The notes below the pieces were generated by a model, which saw nothing but the letters and a program-made list of their open reading frames with translations, had not been told where the DNA came from and made no database searches. A DNA stretch of 11,095 nucleotides from Methanomassiliicoccaceae archaeon. Its GTDB lineage: Archaea; Thermoplasmatota; Thermoplasmata; Methanomassiliicoccales; Methanomethylophilaceae. Positions 6,350 through 11,095 of this stretch are shown piece by piece. The translations under genes and the position numbers were made by a program. The stretch spans positions 1-11,095 of the forward strand of contig JAIRTZ010000099.1 in assembly GCA_031254685.1 (NCBI GenBank), written 5' to 3'. How positions within the stretch are numbered: the first letter of the stretch is position 1; each line of letters starts with the position of its first letter.

Positions 6350-6357
6350 CCGAAAGC

Positions 6358-6615
6358 TCACGACTGGCTGAGGATCTCGAGCTGGCTTATGACGTTCCAG
6401 ATGAGCGTCCTTCCGTGAAGCGGTATGTTCGGGTCGTTCGCAAGGTCGTCCAGGATCATTATCGCGCTTGTGGCGCGCACGTCCATTGCGTCCCGGGTGT
6501 CCAAAAGTCTTGTCTTGGCGTCGGTGGCGCCCTTTCTTATGTTCCTCGGCACAGAGCTGTCCTCGGCGAGGATGTCCAAAATATCGGTTATCTGTTTGAT
6601 CTTGTTAGCGGTCAT
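6358..6615 (-). CDS. UPF0147 family protein
   Basis: This 85-residue protein is a member of the archaeal UPF0147 family. The diagnostic stretch is present: ILAEDSSVPRNIRKGA (about 15-30), then MDVRATSAIMILDDLANDPN (about 44-63) and IPLHGRTLIWNVISQLE to near the end. It is almost entirely alpha-helical, with no signal peptide or membrane segment, so it should be cytosolic. The family is widespread in archaea and has no established function that I know. The ATG at 6615 is preceded by GGAGGG with a suitable spacer. It starts 15 bases after the stop of the 54-residue gene, so the two are very likely cotranscribed. Confidence 0.9.
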   Translation of the reverse strand: MTANKIKQITDILDILAEDSSVPRNIRKGATDAKTRLLDTRDAMDVRATSAIMILDDLANDPNIPLHGRTLIWNVISQLEILSQS

Positions 6616-6630
6616 ATGATCCCTCCGGGC

Positions 6631-6795
6631 TTACATCGACTCGAACTCTTCCTGGAGGTCTATCACCATCTGTTCAAGTACCTCTTCGAAGTTCACCGAC
6701 CGGTATTCCCTGAGGCCGCCGAGGTCGCTCTGTATCTTCGCAATGTAATCGTTATTTTCTTTAATGAGTTCCACGTTGCACAAAACCTCTTCCAT
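6631..6795 (-). CDS. Small acidic helical protein of 54 residues, function unknown
   Basis: This short frame runs from ATG 6795 to TAA 6631-6633. The product begins MEEVLCNVELIKENNDYIAK and ends EEVLEQMVIDLQEEFESM. It is rich in Glu, Asp, Ile, Leu and Val with a heptad-like spacing, so it is probably helical and possibly a coiled coil; one Cys is at residue 6. GGAGGT lies upstream (6805-6810) but with a 9-base spacer, longer than for neighbours. A TATA-like box and a palindrome precede it, and UPF0147 follows 15 bases later. The operon position, start signals and protein-like composition support a real gene. I recognise no family. A functional link with UPF0147 is a guess from cotranscription. 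Confidence 0.72.
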   Translation of the reverse strand: MEEVLCNVELIKENNDYIAKIQSDLGGLREYRSVNFEEVLEQMVIDLQEEFESM

Positions 6796-6823
6796 AAAAC
6801 TCAAACCTCCGAGTTATCGACTC

Positions 6824-6850
6824 AATAGTGACTCACTATTTAATAATTAT
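6824..6850 (-). promoter_or_regulatory. Promoter and palindromic operator candidate of the 54-aa/UPF0147 operon
   Basis: On the minus strand ATAATTATTA (6850-6841) is a TATA-like box. It is followed immediately by a perfect palindrome with 8-bp arms AATAGTGA (6824-6831) and TCACTATT (6833-6840) around one central C. The expected transcript start is near 6820. GACTCA also occurs twice as a direct repeat (6819-6824 and 6830-6835), 11 bases apart. The palindrome thus lies between box and start, the usual place for a repressor site. Confidence 0.6.
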
Positions 6851-6940
6851 CCGACCCGCGGGCACAGGTTCCGGTGCATAACGTTCCGCAAGTGTCAACA
6901 GCGCTCAGTTCAGTGCCGCGGACGCTGTCTCAACGGCGTG
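6851..6940 (-). other. Intergenic stretch with a long-range stem, no gene seen
   Basis: CCGCGG-G-CAC at 6856-6865 can pair with GTGCCGCGG at 6913-6921, a 9-bp stem with one bulged G enclosing 47 bases. Two GTTCCG copies lie inside the loop. I see no open frame and no tRNA arms. It may be part of the 3' region of the ribosomal stalk transcript, a small RNA, or chance in GC-rich DNA; strand is therefore uncertain. Confidence 0.3.
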
Positions 6941-6966
6941 AAAACAAAAGAATTAGGGTTAAAAGG
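6941..6966 (-). terminator. T-rich terminator region of the ribosomal stalk operon
   Basis: Read on the minus strand, the sequence 25 bases after the P1 stop has CCTTTTAACCC followed by TTCTTTTGTTTTC. Clustered T-runs at the end of a highly expressed operon are the expected archaeal termination signal. Confidence 0.5.
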
Positions 6967-6990
6967 TTTACATCGGCGTAACCGTAACGA

Positions 6991-7308
6991 TCAGCCGAAC
7001 AGGGCGCTGAGTCCAGCTGCAGCCTCTTCCTCGCTGACTGCTTCCTCTTTCGGCTCTTCTTTGGCCGCGGGGGCCGCGGGGGCCGCCGCTGCTGCTGCCG
7101 GGGCTGCTGCTGCTGCGGGTGCGGATGCCATAACGGAGGCGCTTGCGATTGCCTCCTTTATGTTGACTCCCTCGAGTGAAGCGATCAGAGCTTTGATCTT
7201 GGCTGCGTCAGCGTTCACACCTGCGGCTTTGAGGATGCCCATGACGGCGTCCTCGGTTATGCTCTTGCCTGCAGAGTGGAGCACCATTGCGCTGTAGATA
7301 TACTCCAT
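6991..7308 (-). CDS. rpl12: Large-subunit ribosomal stalk protein P1 (archaeal L12)
   Basis: P1 forms the flexible stalk of the large ribosomal subunit; dimers bind P0 and recruit translation GTPases. The 105-residue product is standard length. It has an N-terminal helical dimerisation domain (about 1-58, MEYIYSAMVLHSAGKSITED at the start), an Ala/Pro-rich hinge (about 59-82), and an acidic tail ending EEEAAAGLSALFG. That end is the factor-binding motif and is shared with P0 upstream. The ATG at 7308 follows GGAGGT with a 6-base spacer. It is the last gene of the L1-P0-P1 operon, 17 bases after P0. Confidence 0.97.
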   Translation of the reverse strand: MEYIYSAMVLHSAGKSITEDAVMGILKAAGVNADAAKIKALIASLEGVNIKEAIASASVMASAPAAAAAPAAAAAAPAAPAAKEEPKEEAVSEEEAAAGLSALFG

Positions 7309-7325
7309 ATTTCTACCTCCTACAT

Positions 7326-8336
7326 TTATCCGAATAATGCGCTAAGGCCGGCCGCGGCTTCTTCCTCGGTGACCTTTTCATCTTTCTCTTCGATCTTCTC
7401 CTCTTTCTTGGCGGCCGGCGCTTTGTCCGCTTTCGCGGGTGCCGGTTTTGCCGACGCGGCCTTCAGCCTGGCGGTGACACGCTCATCCGTTGAGCCGGTC
7501 GCCGCCGCGAGGGCGAGCATCTGCGAATCCGCTTTCGCAAGGAGCATCTCGATGTTCTCTCTGGTTGGTATCGCGGCCGAAATACTGAGAGACAAAGCCT
7601 CTCTGTACGCCTTCGCCATCAGCGGGACGATCGTCTCCTTTGTGGGGAACGCGATCGCAACACCTAACGCGCGGGCGTTGAATGCGGCCGTAGCGAACAT
7701 TGACAGATAGTATCCTTCGGGAATGTCCAGGACGTTCCTCCTGTAGACCGTGCCGCTCTCGAAGGCGGACCTGATGTCCAGCCCCACGATCATCGGCAGG
7801 ATCCCCAGCTTGGGGAGCATCGCAGCCACCGGCGCAGGTATCGGGTCTCCCGATTTCACCAGCGTGGCATCCTTCCTGACCACTATCTTTCCCGCCTCTA
7901 TCGCGGCGGGTATGCCTATCTTCTGAAGTTCTCCGATTATCGGTCCGGGTCCGAACGGCGTTGGGCCTTTGGGAACGACTATGTCGTGCGGCGCTTTGTC
8001 ACCTGCTTTCGCGGGTGCCGGTGTCTTCGTCGCCTCCAGCTGCCTGAAAAGCCTGAACGGATTGATGTCCGTCGCCCCCATTGCGCATTGTCCTCCGAAA
8101 AATTCCTTCAGTCCCTCAAGTCCGGGCTTCTTCTTCGCGGCCTCGTCGATGGCGAGAAGAATCAGATTGTTCTTCGCCATCCTGATCGTCGCGTGAGCTC
8201 TCAGCCCCGCTCTCATGGACTGGATCTGCTGACCCGGGATCCCGTGGACGTCGACTATCGCGACGACCGGGTTCTCGGTCATTGCCGTGACCAGTTCTTT
8301 GACCCTATCCTTCTTCCAAGCTGCTACGTGTGCCAT
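7326..8336 (-). CDS. rpl10: Large-subunit ribosomal protein P0 (L10), stalk base
   Basis: P0 anchors the stalk to 23S rRNA near L11 and carries P1 dimers on its C-terminal helices. The 336-residue product has the L10 rRNA-binding domain (about 1-105, with VKELVTAMTENPVVAIVDVH), the archaeal/eukaryotic insertion domain (about 110-180, with VPKGPTPFGPGPIIGELQK), the helical P1-binding spine (about 215-290), and a charged Lys/Glu/Ala linker. It ends in the factor-binding EEEAAAGLSALFG, identical to the P1 end. The ATG at 8336 follows GGAGGG, which overlaps the L1 stop region, with an 11-base gap between the genes, so translation is probably coupled. Confidence 0.97.
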   Translation of the reverse strand: MAHVAAWKKDRVKELVTAMTENPVVAIVDVHGIPGQQIQSMRAGLRAHATIRMAKNNLILLAIDEAAKKKPGLEGLKEFFGGQCAMGATDINPFRLFRQLEATKTPAPAKAGDKAPHDIVVPKGPTPFGPGPIIGELQKIGIPAAIEAGKIVVRKDATLVKSGDPIPAPVAAMLPKLGILPMIVGLDIRSAFESGTVYRRNVLDIPEGYYLSMFATAAFNARALGVAIAFPTKETIVPLMAKAYREALSLSISAAIPTRENIEMLLAKADSQMLALAAATGSTDERVTARLKAASAKPAPAKADKAPAAKKEEKIEEKDEKVTEEEAAAGLSALFG

Positions 8337-8347
8337 TCGATCCCTCC

Positions 8348-8986
8348 TCAGAATATCCTCTCGGACGGACCCATGGTCGTCTTGACATACGATGAAGCGA
8401 TGTTCATCCTACCCTTCTCCAGACGCGTCTCCACACGCTTGATGATAGCGTCGATGTTCTCGGCTATCTTCTCGGGAGCCATGTCCGCCGTGCCTACGCG
8501 CACGTGGAAGGTCATTCTGTCCTTCGTCCTTATGGACACACTTTTGCGAAGGTTATCGATCATTCCCGCCGGATCTGCTCCGGGAGGGATGGGCTTCGGC
8601 ATTTTGCCGCGCGGGCCCAGAACGGTACCGAGCCTCTTACCGACGACCGCCATCAACGGAGCTTCGGCAATGAAGTAATCGGTCTTGTTCGCGACCTTCT
8701 TCGCATCTTTCTTGTTATCCGCGAGCGTCCCCAATTCCTCGGGGGTGATCACGAGATCTGCAACAGCTTTGGCTTTCAAGGCAAGTTCGCCACCACCAAT
8801 CACACAGATGCGCACCGCCTTCCCGCGGCCGTTAGGCAGGATGATATCATCCTGGATACGGTTCTTGGGTATGGTAAGGTCCACATCCTTAAGATTGATG
8901 GCCAACTCAACCGTCTCAGTAAATTTGCGCTTCTTTGCACCCTCGAGTGCCTTCTGCACAGCCGTTACGGTCGATTTTTCTGCCAA
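8348..8986 (-). CDS. rpl1: Large-subunit ribosomal protein L1
   Basis: L1 binds 23S rRNA at the mobile L1 stalk by the E site and, in some methanogens, also represses translation of its own operon. The 212-residue product matches archaeal L1 in length. It shows the N-terminal basic segment (LEGAKKRKFTETVELAINLK), the LPNGRGKAVRICV strand, and the conserved VLGPRGKMPKPIPP loop. The start is a TTG at 8986, chosen because a strong GAGGAGGA lies 6 bases before it and no ATG is near; the reading MAEKSTVTAVQKAL is family-like. It is the first gene of the operon. L11, often next to L1 in euryarchaea, is absent here. Confidence 0.96.
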   Translation of the reverse strand: MAEKSTVTAVQKALEGAKKRKFTETVELAINLKDVDLTIPKNRIQDDIILPNGRGKAVRICVIGGGELALKAKAVADLVITPEELGTLADNKKDAKKVANKTDYFIAEAPLMAVVGKRLGTVLGPRGKMPKPIPPGADPAGMIDNLRKSVSIRTKDRMTFHVRVGTADMAPEKIAENIDAIIKRVETRLEKGRMNIASSYVKTTMGPSERIF

Positions 8987-9000
8987 TATAATTCCTCCTC

Positions 9001-9066
9001 GTAGTGCATGCGAGCCGTAAAGCTCTCCTACAAGCGAAACACATGATTAAGCGCATTATATATAAA
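9001..9066 (-). promoter_or_regulatory. Promoter and structured leader of the L1-P0-P1 operon
   Basis: On the minus strand TTTATATATA (9066-9057) is a clear TATA box, giving an expected start near 9036 and a leader of about 50 bases. The leader can fold with outer arms GTAG (9031-9028) and CTAC (9004-9001) and inner arms GAGC (9025-9022) and GCTC (9015-9012), separated by a 2-by-7 asymmetric internal loop. Two short stems with an asymmetric loop is the general shape of L1 binding sites. Direct regulation by L1 is inferred from shape and known biology, not shown. Confidence 0.55.
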
Positions 9067-9102
9067 GATTAAGGGAACACGGGCACCCCGCGGGCGTGCC
9101 AT

Positions 9103-9110
9103 GATAAATA
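9103..9110 (+). promoter_or_regulatory. Candidate TATA box of the surface protein gene
   Basis: GATAAATA lies 80 bases upstream of the ATG at 9191, giving an expected leader of about 55-60 bases. The identical 14-base context ATGATAAATACGGC also occurs upstream of endA (516-529). A second weak candidate is TTCTTAAAG at 9144-9152, after a run of seven T. Which is used is unclear. Confidence 0.35.
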
Positions 9111-9190
9111 CGGCGAGCACACTTATCCCATACAGCGGTTTTTTTCTTAAAGGCCGGCCATGTGCACATACGCGGAATTGAGGGGGATCA

Positions 9191-11095
9191 ATGAAACGGA
9201 CAATGTTGGTGTTGGCCGCAACGGCGGCGTTTATGATATTTGCGGCGGCATTCGCGGCGGCCGCAAATACATCGGACAATGGAACGGACCGGGGCGTAAT
9301 AAGTTCGGGAGATCCGGGAGATGGCGAACCGAAGTACAAATGGTTCACATCTCCGATCATCACGGACGAGTTTATGCTGTATACTGCCGATGACCTGGCC
9401 GGATTTGCGAACGTCGTCAACGGCGACCCGAATGCTCCCGAACAATTCAGCTTCAGCGGCGGGATCGTGGCACTCGGTGCCGACATCGACCTGTCGGTCC
9501 ACTACGGTGAGTCATACAACGACGGCAAGGGATGGGTGCCCATTGGGTACATCACGACCAAATTCGAAGGCACATTCGACGGCAACGGCAAAACGATATC
9601 AGGATTGTACATCAACGACCCGGACCGCAATTATGCCGGGCTGTTCGGTTTCGCCGGGAGCTGCGAGATCAAGAACATAGATCTTGAGGACGTGAGCATC
9701 ATCGGCAAAGAGTACGTCGGAGGCATAGCCGGCGATCTCAGATACGGAAGCGCAGAGAACTGTAACATTTCCGGCAGCGTCGGCGGCACAGATTGGGTCG
9801 GAGGCATAGCCGGAACGTCTTTCGGCAGCATCACGGGCTGCAGTTCATCCGGCAGCGTCGGCGGCACAGATTGGGTCGGCGGAATAGTCGGCCTGAACAA
9901 CGGCGGCAGCGTGACGGGCAGCCACTCATCGTCCGCCATTAACATCACCGCCAATAACATCACCGGCAGCTACTACGCCGGCGGGATAGCCGGAGCGATC
10001 TACGGTGACATAGGATATTGTTATTCGACCGGCAACATCAATGTGAGCGGGAGCGATCATTCATCCGTCGGCGGCATAGCCGGAGCGATCAGTGAAAATG
10101 GCAGCAACGTGACATACTGTTATTCAACGGGCGATATAACCGGCATCAAACTGGTCGGCGGAATAGTCGGCAATGCCGGGTACAGCAACATATCGGACTG
10201 CCGCTCAACGGGCAGCATCACAGGCACCGCATGGGTCGGCGGGATAGCGGGGGTCGCCGGCGGCGAGACGAAGGACTGTTATTCAACGGGCAACATAACC
10301 GGCAACTCCGACGACAACGGCAATGTCGGCGGAATAGCGGGCGAAATGACGGGAGGCGCCGTGAAGTACTCTTATTCGACCGGCAACGTCACCGGCGGCG
10401 GCGCCGTCGGCGGAATAGCGGGGAGATGCATCGGTAGCATAGAATACTGTTACTCGACCGGCGACGTCACCGGCAGATCCGGTCTGTACGGCGATGTCGG
10501 CGGAATAGCGGGCGCAATAACGGGAAATGCTGTGTTATATTGCTATTCGACCGGCGATGTGAACGGTTACGCCAATAATGTCGGAGGCATAGCCGGCACC
10601 GTCGCAGGCAACAGCGTCGTCGGGTGGTGTTACTCCGTCGGCAATGTCAGCGGTCTCACCAATGTCGGCGGCATAGCCGGATTGATCCAGAGCGATTCCT
10701 TCGCATCGACGTGTGCGGCGCTGAACCCGACGGTGCAGGGAGACTCTTACGTCGGGCGGATAGCCGGCTTGAAATACGGAGAACAGGCCAACGCGTCCGG
10801 CAAGGCGTTCGCAGGCATGAAGGTGAACGGGACCATCACAGGGCCGGCCGGTGAAAGCGTGACCGCCGTTCAGGTGATCAATGACGGCTCGATCGGCGGA
10901 TATTTCCCAACAATCGACGGCTGGACCATCGTGAACGGCAAACTGCCGGGGATCGGCGCGGCAGTGAACATGCCGGCACATCTTCAGGTCCTGGCGGTGA
11001 CGTTCAGCGTGACCGGCGGCAACGGCACCTTAACGGCAACGGCCGGCGGCGCATCGATATCATCGGGCACAGCGGTCGATGACGGGAAGACGGTC
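9191..11095 (+). CDS. Secreted GLUG-repeat surface (adhesin-like) protein, cut by right edge
   Basis: The frame from ATG 9191 is open for 635 codons to the window end. GAGGGGGATCA lies just before the ATG. Residues 1-25 are a signal peptide (basic MKR, then a long hydrophobic Ala/Phe/Met stretch). Residues about 59-160 contain FMLYTADDLAGFANVVNG and FEGTFDGNGKTISGLYI, a pattern commonly found ahead of GLUG repeats. From 176 to 526 are 13 copies of VGGIAG, spaced 26-34 residues apart, each usually followed by CYSTGNVTG. These are GLUG motifs, predicted to build a beta-helix. From about 600 the sequence (VTFSVTGGNGTLTATAGG, then SGTAVDDGKTV) looks like the start of a divergent InlB B-type repeat domain. 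There are 15 N-x-S/T sites, consistent with a glycosylated surface protein. Adhesion is an inference from the domain class; anchor and C-terminus are outside the window. Confidence 0.88.
   Translation, partial: MKRTMLVLAATAAFMIFAAAFAAAANTSDNGTDRGVISSGDPGDGEPKYKWFTSPIITDEFMLYTADDLAGFANVVNGDPNAPEQFSFSGGIVALGADIDLSVHYGESYNDGKGWVPIGYITTKFEGTFDGNGKTISGLYINDPDRNYAGLFGFAGSCEIKNIDLEDVSIIGKEYVGGIAGDLRYGSAENCNISGSVGGTDWVGGIAGTSFGSITGCSSSGSVGGTDWVGGIVGLNNGGSVTGSHSSSAINITANNITGSYYAGGIAGAIYGDIGYCYSTGNINVSGSDHSSVGGIAGAISENGSNVTYCYSTGDITGIKLVGGIVGNAGYSNISDCRSTGSITGTAWVGGIAGVAGGETKDCYSTGNITGNSDDNGNVGGIAGEMTGGAVKYSYSTGNVTGGGAVGGIAGRCIGSIEYCYSTGDVTGRSGLYGDVGGIAGAITGNAVLYCYSTGDVNGYANNVGGIAGTVAGNSVVGWCYSVGNVSGLTNVGGIAGLIQSDSFASTCAALNPTVQGDSYVGRIAGLKYGEQANASGKAFAGMKVNGTITGPAGESVTAVQVINDGSIGGYFPTIDGWTIVNGKLPGIGAAVNMPAHLQVLAVTFSVTGGNGTLTATAGGASISSGTAVDDGKTV
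9716..10768 (+). repeat. Thirteen GLUG (VGGIAG) repeats in the surface protein
   Basis: VGGIAG or a close variant begins at residues 176, 203, 229, 263, 293, 322, 349, 379, 406, 436, 464, 492 and 521, that is every 26-34 residues (78-102 bases). The last copy is degenerate (VGRIAG). The DNA is diverged between most copies, so the array is old, apart from one fresh pair. Confidence 0.85.
9770..9879 (+). repeat. Exact 32-base direct repeat with 78-base period
   Basis: The same 32 bases, encoding GSVGGTDWVG plus flanks, occur at 9770-9801 and 9848-9879. The 78-base offset equals one 26-residue GLUG unit and keeps the frame. This pair is far more alike than the other copies, pointing to a recent duplication or gene conversion. 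Confidence 0.85.

Noticed and set aside
6851..6940. tRNA or other known structured RNA gene
   Set aside because: GTTCCGG-like text resembles a T-loop at first sight, but no GGTTCRA context, acceptor stem or anticodon arm can be built.
6764..7297. Ala-rich plus-strand frame of 177 codons
   Set aside because: Its Ala/Gly-rich part mirrors the Ala/Pro hinge of P1 on the other strand.
6991..7371. DNA duplication between the ends of P1 and P0
   Set aside because: The shared EEEAAAGLSALFG ends use different codons throughout; this is the conserved stalk tail, not a recent copy.
9716..10768. CRISPR array
   Set aside because: The repeats are in-frame protein repeats with diverged DNA, no constant 20-40 base repeat and no unique spacers.
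10231..10981. Open frames on both strands within the surface protein
   Set aside because: They are out-of-frame readings of the GLUG repeats, rich in Arg or His, without start signals.

Overview
The window reads as a piece of an archaeal chromosome. It holds a transcription factor B, the H/ACA RNP protein Gar1, a two-repeat tRNA-splicing endonuclease, split GMP synthetase (separate ATP-pyrophosphatase subunit), UPF0147, and ribosomal proteins P0 (L10), P1 (L12) and L1. TATA-like boxes lie upstream of genes, and most genes have strong GGAGG/AGGTGA ribosome binding sites. The fairly high GC content, the gene mix and the large GLUG-repeat surface protein suggest a host-associated member of the Thermoplasmata, most likely a Methanomassiliicoccales-type methanogen. 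That placement is an inference; nothing here (for example mcr or pyl genes) proves it.

Layout. At 1-512 (+) lies the 3' end of an MntA-like antitoxin nucleotidyltransferase, followed by an overlapping HepT/HEPN toxin gene whose reading frame is broken by one missing base. At 485-1600 (+) is endA. It converges on tfb (1642-2574, -) across a GC-rich hairpin. tfb is downstream of, and overlaps, gar1 (2549-2809, -), which has an AT-rich promoter region. A small three-helix membrane protein of unknown role follows at 3070-3372 (-). An operon at 3506-4792 (-) encodes an IlvN-like ACT-domain protein and a branched-chain aminotransferase; a perfect 9-bp inverted repeat sits just downstream of its TATA box. 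Divergent from it, purE and the GMP synthetase ATPase subunit form a purine operon (4930-6341, +). This converges on a two-gene operon (6358-6795, -) encoding a 54-residue acidic protein and UPF0147, also with a palindrome beside its TATA box. The ribosomal stalk operon L1-P0-P1 is at 6991-8986 (-), without the L11 gene that often precedes it. Finally, a secreted GLUG-repeat adhesin-like protein starts at 9191 (+) and runs off the right edge.

How the genes work together. Most of the window is housekeeping: tRNA intron removal, promoter recognition, pseudouridylation, branched-chain amino acid and purine synthesis, and the ribosomal stalk. The accessory parts are the two ends: the decayed toxin-antitoxin pair on the left and the repeat-rich surface protein on the right. 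I did not find a clearly new multi-gene system. The most interesting signals are the frameshifted toxin, the palindromes at three leftward promoters, the possible L1 autoregulatory leader, and the cysteine ladder and sequons in the surface protein. Stretches over 300 bases without a gene: none.
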